Of a stretch of DNA of 11,614 bases, positions 6,649 to 11,614 are shown piece by piece. The position numbers were made by a program, and so were the translations under genes. Source of the DNA: JBBDXA01 sp040902585 (GTDB lineage: Bacteria > Planctomycetota > Phycisphaerae > Phycisphaerales > Phycisphaeraceae); assembly GCA_040902585.1 (NCBI GenBank), contig JBBDXA010000248.1, forward strand, positions 1-11,614, written 5' to 3'. The notes below the pieces were generated by a model that saw only the letters and a list, made by a program, of their open reading frames with translations, did not search any database and was not told the DNA's origin. Position 1 is the first letter of the stretch, and the number at the start of each line of letters is the position of its first letter.

Positions 6649-6766
6649 GGAGCACCATCCCGGAAGGGTGGTGCTATTGGCGCACGAAGTGAAAGGTCGC
6701 CCGTCGCACCAACAAAGCGAAGGGCCGACGAATGCCCTCAGCACCACCCTGTCGGGATGGTGCTCC
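6649..6766. repeat. REP-like paired-hairpin element, copy 1
   Basis: Two inverted units bound this element: GGAGCACCATCCC-GGAA-GGGTGGTGCT (6649-6675) and its near reverse complement (6740-6766, ending GGGATGGTGCTCC). Each unit also folds on itself into a hairpin, and the two units can pair with each other. It starts eight bases after the flagellin stop codon. A second copy with a shorter interior lies at 10088-10165. The arrangement resembles REP/BIME-type elements, mobilised in other bacteria by RAYT transposases; none is encoded here. Confidence 0.75.
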
Positions 6767-6809
6767 AAACCCGCTACCACCCATTCGCCACGGCGAATTC
6801 GAACCCAAG

Positions 6810-6834
6810 CCGCCGACGCAAGTCGGCGGTTTTT
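6810..6834 (+). terminator. Intrinsic terminator after the flagellin operon
   Basis: CCGCCGAC (6810-6817) pairs perfectly with GTCGGCGG (6822-6829) around a GCAA tetraloop and is followed by five T (6830-6834). This is a textbook rho-independent terminator on the plus strand, 169 bases after the flagellin stop. The last T is the first base of the complement of the stop codon of the convergent minus-strand gene. That gene may use the same stem, but it would lack a U-tract. Confidence 0.85.
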
Positions 6835-7109
6835 CAATGCACGAAAGCGATGACCTGCAAAGGAAAAAAGAGAAGCACGGCGGCACTGAACATCACACCT
6901 CCTCCGATCCACCGATACACACGCCCCCGCCCGCTCAGCGCCGCCAGTCCGCCGAAGCCGAAAGCGACGAGCCCCGTGATCAGGGAAAGGATCGGCGCCG
7001 CCCAACCCTCCATGCATATGAGCGCGCCCGTCGCCAGATCGAGAAGGATCGCCACGACGATCAACGCCCAGTCGTCACCGGGTGGCTTGGTTGTGCTCAT
7101 TGGTTTCAT
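6834..7109 (-). CDS. Small membrane protein, three predicted helices, unknown function
   Basis: This 91-residue product has no family I recognise. It is strongly hydrophobic, with likely membrane helices near residues 14-33 (WALIVVAILLDLATGALI), 38-58 (APILSLITGLVAFGFGGLAAL) and 66-90. A short basic link, RGRVYR, lies between the second and third. Its ATG overlaps the stop of the upstream kinase-like gene in an ATGA, so the two are probably cotranslated. An in-frame ATG three codons later (7100) is an alternative start. The stop codon touches the T-run of the flagellin terminator from the other side. The overlap and the clean pattern of helices make it a likely real gene; no function can be given. 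Confidence 0.65.
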   Translation of the reverse strand: MKPMSTTKPPGDDWALIVVAILLDLATGALICMEGWAAPILSLITGLVAFGFGGLAALSGRGRVYRWIGGGVMFSAAVLLFFPLQVIAFVH

Positions 7110-7594
7110 TTGAACCCAATATTGTTCGGATTCAAGTCCGTCAGATAGACGCCATACTTCTCCGCCAGGTCACTCATGATCGCCCGCGCCGCCGGCCACT
7201 GTTCGCCGAAGTCCGCCGCCTTGCGCTCAAGCCATTCGCGCATGATCTCCTCCGGAAAGTCCGGCGGCACATCAAGCGTCGCCTTCGCAAAGTCGAGGAC
7301 GAAAGGACGGGGGACGATGGAGATTTCGAGCACCCATAGATAGTCATCGAAGTCGATGAGCTGCGGAACATGGTGCCCGCGAATCTTCGTCACGCCATGT
7401 TCGCGCAATCGCAGGTAGACATCGCGTTCCGTTTCGTACGAGTGTTGTCGTTCCAGGGCTTTCACCGCGGTATTGTGCGAGGTCGAGTAAACCACGCCGT
7501 CGATTCCGTACCCCAGACGGTGTAAGATAGTGACGCCATGCCACCCGGCATAGACTTGAGCGCGGTCATCCACTTTGTCCGGAAAGTCACTCAT
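7106..7594 (-). CDS. Small kinase-fold-like protein, possibly truncated catalytic core
   Basis: The 162-residue product carries features of a protein-kinase-like fold. It has a glycine-rich loop LGYGIDGVVYST (27-38), an ATP-lysine candidate in TAVKALE (42-48), a following acidic residue in YETERDVYLRL, a hinge-like YLWVLEISIV (85-94), and a catalytic-loop-like YGVYLTDLNPNNIGF (147-161). The chain ends straight after that NNI motif. There is therefore no DFG-type metal motif and no full C-lobe, so it is either a minimal or inactive kinase or a related fold. From memory, short proteins of this pattern ending in DPKPGNI-like motifs occur in Planctomycetota, but I cannot verify this. The ATG at 7594 is chosen; an in-frame GTG at 7612 is possible. 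No clear Shine-Dalgarno. The ATG shares CATG with the divergent plus-strand gene, and the stop overlaps the next membrane gene. Confidence 0.7.
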   Translation of the reverse strand: MSDFPDKVDDRAQVYAGWHGVTILHRLGYGIDGVVYSTSHNTAVKALERQHSYETERDVYLRLREHGVTKIRGHHVPQLIDFDDYLWVLEISIVPRPFVLDFAKATLDVPPDFPEEIMREWLERKAADFGEQWPAARAIMSDLAEKYGVYLTDLNPNNIGFK

Positions 7595-7841
7595 GCTGCG
7601 TACAGCCAACACAACAGGTCACTCGGCAGTCGTTGAACTTGAACTGCAAGTCGATGGTAAGTCAATTCCCCTGGCGCAGACATCAGCCGACTGGATCATG
7701 GTCGATGCACCCACAACGCTCCCGCCCTGCGAAGGCGTTGTCGTTGTCACGGTCGATGGCCGGGAACATCGATCGCGTGTCCGTCTGGAGAAGGGTGTGT
7801 CACCGGACGTATCTCACACGCCCGTCAGTCGGCTCGATTAA
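7593..7841 (+). CDS. Small beta-rich protein, unknown function
   Basis: This 82-residue product has no named family that I can assign. Alternating hydrophobic strands are clear: AVVELELQVDGKSIPLAQ (12-29), DWIMVD (33-38), then LPPCEGVVVVTVDGREHRSRVRL (43-65 region), and a loose, polar tail. The LPPxEGxVVVTVDGRE pattern looks like a conserved signature of a compact beta-domain. The ATG at 7593 is preceded by GGAAAG, a weak Shine-Dalgarno; a TTG at 7575 is the alternative. Its ATG overlaps that of the kinase-like gene on the other strand. Its stop at 7841 directly abuts the stop of the convergent membrane gene at 7842. The divergent pairing may be functional, since neither gene has room for a promoter outside the other's coding sequence. 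Confidence 0.6.
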   Translation: MLRTANTTGHSAVVELELQVDGKSIPLAQTSADWIMVDAPTTLPPCEGVVVVTVDGREHRSRVRLEKGVSPDVSHTPVSRLD

Positions 7842-8132
7842 TCAACCGGTGAATACTTCAAACACAACCGCATTCAGGCCGATCGCCGCGACTGAAAAGA
7901 AGAACGTCCAGCGTGAGTAGCAGGCGAACAGAGAGATGACGCCGGTGACAACGCCCGCGAACGTCGCCAGTGCCGCCAGAATCACCCCGCCCTTGATGCC
8001 TTCATTCGCCGGAACGCCCCGGCTCCACAGAGAGATCAGCAATCCAACGATGGCCGCGCAAACGGAGAGTCCAACAAGAAGTAAATAGGCACCTTCGCGT
8101 CCCGCGGATTGTTCACGCTGCTGTGAAGCCAT
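7842..8132 (-). CDS. Small membrane protein, three predicted helices, unknown function
   Basis: A 96-residue hydrophobic protein that I do not recognise. Probable membrane helices lie near residues 15-36 (AYLLLVGLSVCAAIVGLLISLW), 45-68 and 74-94, after a polar start (MASQQREQSAGREG). GGAG at 8140-8143, read on the minus strand, gives a Shine-Dalgarno seven to eight bases before the ATG, which supports the start. It lies 47 bases downstream of the glutamine amidotransferase gene on the same strand and may share its transcript. It resembles the 91-residue membrane protein at 6834-7109 in size and topology, but no sequence similarity is obvious. Confidence 0.65.
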   Translation of the reverse strand: MASQQREQSAGREGAYLLLVGLSVCAAIVGLLISLWSRGVPANEGIKGGVILAALATFAGVVTGVISLFACYSRWTFFFSVAAIGLNAVVFEVFTG

Positions 8133-8179
8133 CGCAATACTCCAGCGCGAGAAGGGTGAACCAGCAATCCAACTCTACA

Positions 8180-8842
8180 TCACTCCGCCTTCGCCACCAC
8201 CGGCCGCGGCAACCCCAGAAAATTCGCCAGCAGCATCGGGCCTTCCGTCGTCAGAAAACTTTCCGGATGAAACTGCACGCCTTCCAGCGGGGCATCGTGA
8301 CCCGCCCCGAAAGTGCCCGGCCGAGCCCGCATCGCCATGATCTCTTTCTCATCCGTCCACGCGCTCATCTCAAATCGCTCCTCATCAAACGTGTGCGGCA
8401 GAATCACCAGGCTGTGATACCGCGTGGCCGTGAAAGGATTGCTCAATCCGCGGAAGATCGTCTTGCCATCGTGATGCATCATCGACGTCTTGCCGTGCAT
8501 CAGGCGGTAGTTGCGATCGACCGTCATGCCGAAGGAATAGCCCATGCACTGATGCCCGAGACAAACGCCCAGCACCGGCACGCGGCCGGCGAAGGCCTGA
8601 ATGATGTCGTTGGACACGCCGCCTTCGCGCGGCGTACAAGGCCCCGGCGAAATGATCACATGATCCGGCTTCATCTTCACCGCCTCGCTTGCCGTGATCT
8701 TGTCATTGCGAATGACGCGCAGATCAAGCGAAGTCAGCGGGTCCTGCGAAGGATCAAAGTCCGGCGCGCTCGCGGCCAACTCGCCGATGCGCTGCACGAG
8801 GTTGTAGGTGAAACTGTCGTAGTTATCGATGAGAAGAATCAT
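8180..8842 (-). CDS. trpG/pabA: Anthranilate/aminodeoxychorismate synthase glutamine amidotransferase subunit
   Basis: This class I glutamine amidotransferase releases ammonia from glutamine for a chorismate-using partner (TrpE or PabB), feeding tryptophan or folate synthesis. The family motifs are intact: ILLIDNYDSFTYNLVQ at the N-terminus, IISPGPCTPREGG (63-75), the nucleophile elbow GVCLGHQ with Cys94, MHGKTS (115-120), and the catalytic pair in FHPES (His192 and Glu194). The length of 220 residues is slightly above the usual 190-200. A short insertion near residues 24-40 (SAPDFDPSQDPLTSLD) explains the excess. The partner subunit is not in the window, so TrpG and PabA cannot be told apart, and one protein often serves both. 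No Shine-Dalgarno is evident before the ATG at 8842, which nevertheless fits the conserved N-terminus exactly. Confidence 0.93.
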   Translation of the reverse strand: MILLIDNYDSFTYNLVQRIGELAASAPDFDPSQDPLTSLDLRVIRNDKITASEAVKMKPDHVIISPGPCTPREGGVSNDIIQAFAGRVPVLGVCLGHQCMGYSFGMTVDRNYRLMHGKTSMMHHDGKTIFRGLSNPFTATRYHSLVILPHTFDEERFEMSAWTDEKEIMAMRARPGTFGAGHDAPLEGVQFHPESFLTTEGPMLLANFLGLPRPVVAKAE

Positions 8843-8861
8843 GACAGGATGATAGCGGGGC

Positions 8862-9003
8862 GTTGGGTGCCACGGGTCGGCGAGGTCCGCCGAGCAGACC
8901 CGTGCNNNNNNNNNNCCGGCGGCCGGCTGTCAACGATTCGTCGGAGATCGCTGGCGTCCGCACGGGTCTACTCGCAAAGCCTCGTCGACCCGTGGCACCC
9001 AAC
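8862..9003. repeat. Long inverted repeat enclosing the assembly gap
   Basis: The outer 17 bases of each arm are exact reverse complements (8862-8878, GTTGGGTGCCACGGGTC; 8987-9003, GACCCGTGGCACCCAAC). The inner arms (8879-8905 and 8960-8986) continue the symmetry with several mismatches and end in AGACCCGTGC opposite GCACGGGTCT. Total arm length is about 44 bases around a centre of some 54 bases that includes the N-run. It is a candidate miniature mobile or dispersed palindromic element lying between the amidotransferase gene and the secreted-protein gene. It encodes nothing I can support. Confidence 0.8.
8906..8915. other. Assembly gap (ten N)
   Basis: Ten undetermined bases follow directly after the left arm of the inverted repeat. 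The round length suggests a placeholder of unknown true size. A strong hairpin or a repeat present in many copies would explain the failed assembly. Confidence 0.98.
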
Positions 9004-9008
9004 CTTTG

Positions 9009-9036
9009 ATCCGCAATCCGCAATCCGCAATCTCCA
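9009..9036. repeat. ATCCGCA heptamer array at the 3' end of the secreted-protein gene
   Basis: Three exact ATCCGCA units and one degenerate ATCTCCA are head to tail, one base beyond the stop codon of the minus-strand gene at 9038. This is a heptamer family different from CTGACCC. A looser relative (AAATCCGC, AAATCGC, AAATCCC) lies after the ROK gene at 11495-11516. Confidence 0.75.
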
Positions 9037-9037
9037 A

Positions 9038-10042
9038 TCACTTCCCCTTCACCGGCCCAATGTACTTCTCCGCCACCACAACATTATCAAACCACACCGT
9101 CACCGGTTTCTCCATATCCGTCACGCCGTTGCGCTTCAGCGCCGTGTCCGTCACGTAGTGCAGCAGCCAGAAAAAGTTGATCTTCAGCTTCTCACTCGTG
9201 CGCCACGAAAAACCTTCAAACGGCTCCGCCCGCGTCTCGTTCACATCGCGAAGCTGAAACCCCATCCCCGACCACTGCCCGCGCGGCGAACCCTTCTTCA
9301 CGTGCATCGAAAGCTTGCCATCGAGCCACAGCGCCAGCTCGCCGTCGCGCTGACCGGGCGTGTTCGTCTTCATCATGATCTCCACGCACTGCCACTTCTC
9401 GCACGGCACCATCAAAGGCGTCGTCGGCGCGATCGAATTGCCCCAGTACCGGTTCCCGACCGAGGCTTTCATCTCGTGCCAGTAAGGATAAAAGTTCCAC
9501 GCGCCAGGCGCGTCGAGCTTGCCGCCCGAACCGTAAGGCTCGATGCCCACGGTCATGCGTTCATCCCCGCGCGGCCGACTACCCGCGCCGCCTTGAGGCC
9601 AGTTCGTCGCCGGGTTGTAGCCACCGAAGTGAATGAAGTGATGAATGTAGCCCGCGTCCTTGGGGAACTTGACGTAGACCCGCGCGAAGGCCGTGTCCAC
9701 GCCGCGCGGCAGCTTCTTATAAAGATGCCCGCCTTCGTTCGCCGTAACCGTCGCCGTCATCTGCACGCTCTTCTCGCCCGCGCCTTTCACCGGCGCGTCC
9801 GCAACAAGACTGATCACCTTGCCGTCCTTGTTGCTCGCTTCGTTCCATCGTTTGGAAAGATCCGCGACAGTGACACCTTCAAAGTCCTCCGCGAAGAGCA
9901 CCGCCGCGTCCTTTGCGATGCCTGCATCAAGCGGATACTTCGCGGCGAGCCCATCGCCTTCGAGCAGCTCGCGCTCGGCGGCGAAGGCGAGGTTGCATGT
10001 CAATGCGACGGTGAGAAGGGCGGTCGAAGAGAGTCGAAGCAT
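9038..10042 (-). CDS. Secreted concanavalin A-like protein, polysaccharide-lyase-like
   Basis: A 334-residue exported protein. The first 21 residues are a Sec signal (MLRLSS, hydrophobic core ALLTVAL, cleavage near AFA-AE). The rest is rich in beta strands and aromatic residues: FAEDFEGV (50-57), ARVYVKFPKDAGYIHHFIHF (120-139), AWNFYPYWHEMK (181-192), CVEIMMKTNTPGQRDGELAL (219-238), WLDGK (239-243), FEGFSWRT (275-282), INFFWLLHYV (288-297), then VWFDNVVVAEKYIGP. The pattern of strands, the DGELALWLDGK core and the terminal WFDNVVVA suggest a LamG/concanavalin-like sandwich related to polysaccharide lyase family 14 proteins. It would act on or bind an external polysaccharide. Substrate and catalytic residues cannot be assigned. 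GGAG seven bases before the ATG supports the start. It is divergent from a ROK regulator, which may control it. Confidence 0.75.
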   Translation of the reverse strand: MLRLSSTALLTVALTCNLAFAAERELLEGDGLAAKYPLDAGIAKDAAVLFAEDFEGVTVADLSKRWNEASNKDGKVISLVADAPVKGAGEKSVQMTATVTANEGGHLYKKLPRGVDTAFARVYVKFPKDAGYIHHFIHFGGYNPATNWPQGGAGSRPRGDERMTVGIEPYGSGGKLDAPGAWNFYPYWHEMKASVGNRYWGNSIAPTTPLMVPCEKWQCVEIMMKTNTPGQRDGELALWLDGKLSMHVKKGSPRGQWSGMGFQLRDVNETRAEPFEGFSWRTSEKLKINFFWLLHYVTDTALKRNGVTDMEKPVTVWFDNVVVAEKYIGPVKGK

Positions 10043-10087
10043 TGCGAATCTCCAAAGGTATGTTCATCCTATCGTGCGGCGCATCGT

Positions 10088-10165
10088 GGAGCACCGTCCC
10101 GGAAGGGCGGTGCCGGAGGCGTGCGGCTTTCGCTGGGATGCACCACCCATCCGGGATGGTGCTCC
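10088..10165. repeat. REP-like paired-hairpin element, copy 2
   Basis: GGAGCACCGTCCC-GGAA-GGGCGGTGC (10088-10113) and its inverted partner (10140-10165, GCACCACCCATCC then GGGATGGTGCTCC) repeat the design seen at 6649-6766. The interior here is only 26 bases against 64 in copy 1. In the left unit GT/GC replaces AT/GT in matching stem positions, which suggests the pairing is conserved. It lies inside the divergent intergenic region between the secreted-protein and ROK genes, upstream of both. Confidence 0.75.
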
Positions 10166-10209
10166 AGCCTTCTCACACACATTCCTTAAGAATTCTTTCC
10201 TATCACCCC

Positions 10210-10238
10210 TTGCAATCGATCGAAAGATTCGCGATAGT
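10210..10238 (+). promoter_or_regulatory. Possible promoter of the ROK gene
   Basis: TTGCAA (10210-10215) and GATAGT (10233-10238) are separated by 17 bases, a weak match to a sigma-70-type promoter (four of six positions in each box). A start about seven bases downstream would fall almost on the ATG at 10247, giving a leaderless message. That would explain the missing Shine-Dalgarno. The region between the boxes holds interrupted inverted sequence (ATCG, CGAA then TTCG, CGAT) that could be an operator. Confidence 0.3.
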
Positions 10239-10246
10239 TATCCTCC

Positions 10247-11452
10247 ATGATTGCATCTCGCCAACGTATCCTCCTGCAAACCCTGTGGAACGAAGGCCCG
10301 CTGAGCCGCTGGGAGCTTCACGAGCGGACCGGCATTCGGCCGAATACGGTCGGCGCGGACACCGCTGCCCTTCTGGATGACGGCATCCTGCGTGAAGGCA
10401 AGCCGACCAGTACGCCGCGCGGCAAAGGCAAGCCGAAGGAAAGCGGCATCGACCTCAACGGCAAAGGCCGGCGGATGCGCGGGCGGCCGCGCGTGCCGCT
10501 GGAGATCGACACCGATCGAAGACACGTGCTGGGTCTGGCGATTCGGCCCGGCCGCGTGGAGCTGGCGCGCCTGAACCTGCAAGGTGAACTGCTCGCGCCG
10601 CCTAGCGATCGGCCCATCAGCGACGCCGGCCGGCTCATCCGTGCCGCTCGCGATCTGATGAAGGAGAACCTCGACGAGAACACCCTTTGCGTCGGCCTCT
10701 GCACGCCCGGCTTCGTGGACCCTGGCAAACACGCCATCCTGCTTTCCTCCGCCTGGCCCGGGCAGGGCGAAGTCAGCCTTCAGCCGATCTATGAGACGGC
10801 CGGCAAGACCCCTTATATTCTTGAAAATGACATGCATGCGCTTGCCGCACGCTGGATGCTCGCCCACCGCGCCGAGCAGAGCGAGGATGTGCTGTTGGTG
10901 TACTTCGATGACGGGCAGCTCGGCTCGGCGCTGCTGGTGAACGGGCGACCCAATCGCGGGTGCGTGACCGCCGCCAACGAACTGGGGCACACCCGCATGC
11001 CGGTCGAGACCGAGCGCTGCTACTGCGGCCACGTCGGTTGCCTGGAGCGCATCTGTTCCACTGATTTTCTCGTGCGACAGGGCCGCAAGAAGGGCACCCT
11101 CCGCGACCGGGCGGGGGATTTTAATCACAGCGATGAAGCGATGAGCAAGCTGATCGAACTCTTGGCGATGGGCATTTCCAATGCCGCCAACTTCACCCGC
11201 GCCAACCGCCTGGTGCTGGTCAGCGAACTGACGCAGTATCAGACCTTCGCCGATGCGATCGTCGATTCCGTGCGCGGCCAGATGCTTGCGGAGGTATCCG
11301 CAAGAATTGAAATCGATTTATGGAATCACCCCGCTTCGCAGAACGCGGAGAACGCCGGCTGGCTGGCGCTGGCGAGTCTCTACTGCGACGGCTGGATGGC
11401 CAGCGACGGCACCGCGGCCGCGGAACTGGCGGGGGCGGCGGAAGTGGATTGA
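10247..11452 (+). CDS. ROK-family transcriptional regulator
   Basis: ROK proteins include sugar kinases and NagC/XylR-like repressors. This 401-residue protein is of the regulator type. Residues 1-50 form a winged helix-turn-helix (RILLQTLWNEGPLSRWELHE, then TGIRPNTVGADTAALLDDGI). A basic linker follows (50-82, with RGKGKPK and RRMRGRPR), then the ROK domain from about 90. The zinc site is intact: ELGH (His248) and CYCGHVGCLE (Cys258, Cys260, Cys265). LENDMHALA (192-200) and GLCTPGFVD (150-158) match family landmarks. The phosphate-binding motif is lost: GLAIRPGRV stands where kinases have DIGGT, and DDGQLGSALL replaces the usual glycine-rich turn. Sugar kinase activity is therefore unlikely. 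The ATG has no Shine-Dalgarno and is preceded by TCCTCC. It probably binds a sugar-like effector and may regulate the divergent secreted protein or itself. Confidence 0.85.
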   Translation: MIASRQRILLQTLWNEGPLSRWELHERTGIRPNTVGADTAALLDDGILREGKPTSTPRGKGKPKESGIDLNGKGRRMRGRPRVPLEIDTDRRHVLGLAIRPGRVELARLNLQGELLAPPSDRPISDAGRLIRAARDLMKENLDENTLCVGLCTPGFVDPGKHAILLSSAWPGQGEVSLQPIYETAGKTPYILENDMHALAARWMLAHRAEQSEDVLLVYFDDGQLGSALLVNGRPNRGCVTAANELGHTRMPVETERCYCGHVGCLERICSTDFLVRQGRKKGTLRDRAGDFNHSDEAMSKLIELLAMGISNAANFTRANRLVLVSELTQYQTFADAIVDSVRGQMLAEVSARIEIDLWNHPASQNAENAGWLALASLYCDGWMASDGTAAAELAGAAEVD

Positions 11453-11494
11453 GGGCGGGCAGGCGGCGCGCACAAATGCACACGCCGACGCGAC

Positions 11495-11516
11495 AAATCC
11501 GCAAATCGCAAATCCC
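11495..11516. repeat. Short AAATCCGC-type repeat after the ROK gene
   Basis: Three loose units, AAATCCGC, AAATCGC and AAATCCC, follow one another 42 bases after the ROK stop. They resemble the ATCCGCA array at 9009-9036. The rest of 11453-11614 shows only a terminator-like hairpin and no gene I can support. Confidence 0.45.
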
Positions 11517-11532
11517 GTGTTTCCTCCGCGCA

Positions 11533-11556
11533 AAAACGCACGTTTCACGTGCTTTT
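11533..11556. terminator. Terminator-like hairpin downstream of the ROK gene
   Basis: GCACGT (11538-11543) pairs perfectly with ACGTGC (11547-11552) around a TTC loop, followed by TTTT (11553-11556). The stem is preceded by an A-run, so it could work in both directions. It lies 85 bases after the ROK stop codon and fits as its terminator, though the stem is short. Confidence 0.55.
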
Positions 11557-11614
11557 GTCCGCTTCTGCGCGCGCCAAACCGACACCTCAGGCAAGGATAG
11601 AGGAACGCCCGTCT

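Noticed and set aside
8123..10189. A 688-residue plus-strand open frame across the assembly gap
   Set aside because: It runs antisense to the amidotransferase and the secreted-protein genes, reads through the N-run, and is dominated by Arg and His. Both antisense genes have clear motifs.
11560..11614. Start of another gene at the right edge
   Set aside because: A GAGGAA is visible near the end, but no start codon with usable coding length remains in the window.

Overview
The window looks like a piece of a flagellated, fairly GC-rich bacterial chromosome. Planctomycetota, perhaps a Phycisphaerae-type lineage, is my best guess. That rests on gene content, on the many short intergenic repeats with heptamer units, and on family resemblance recalled from memory; no marker gene here fixes the taxonomy. 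A run of ten N at 8906-8915 shows this is a draft assembly.

Left half (1-6834, plus strand): a late flagellar block in the order flgK, flgL, fliW, csrA, flagellin. FlgK and FlgL form the hook-filament junction and flagellin forms the filament. CsrA is an RNA-binding translational repressor, and FliW is its protein antagonist, which is itself titrated by flagellin. The cis-acting part of this switch appears to be readable. The flagellin Shine-Dalgarno sits in the six-base loop of a perfect seven-base-pair hairpin (5160-5179), which is the layout expected of a CsrA site. A second hairpin just upstream of fliW (4000-4020) exposes CAAGGATG, a full match to the CARGGAUG core of the CsrA consensus. 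This suggests a circuit in which CsrA represses both its target and its own antagonist. flgK and flgL instead start directly after arrays of a CTGACCC-type heptamer and have no visible Shine-Dalgarno. FlgL is about twice its usual length because of three tandem modules. A clear intrinsic terminator (6810-6834) closes the block.

Middle (6834-8842): two small three-helix membrane proteins flank a divergent pair of small genes. One of the pair is a 162-residue kinase-fold-like protein (minus strand); the other is an 82-residue beta-rich protein of unknown role (plus strand). Their ATGs overlap inside a single CATG. A glutamine amidotransferase of the anthranilate/aminodeoxychorismate synthase type follows on the minus strand.

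Right end (8843-11614): a long inverted repeat containing the assembly gap, then a secreted concanavalin A-like, polysaccharide-lyase-like protein (minus strand). Divergent from it is a ROK-family regulator with a winged-helix N-terminus and degenerate kinase motifs. The regulator may control the secreted protein, but that is inferred only from position.

Intergenic DNA is unusually rich in repeats: heptamer arrays of at least two types, two copies of a paired-hairpin REP-like element (6649-6766 and 10088-10165), and long inverted repeats. No gene-free stretch exceeds 300 bases. No tRNA, rRNA, CRISPR array or transposase was seen.
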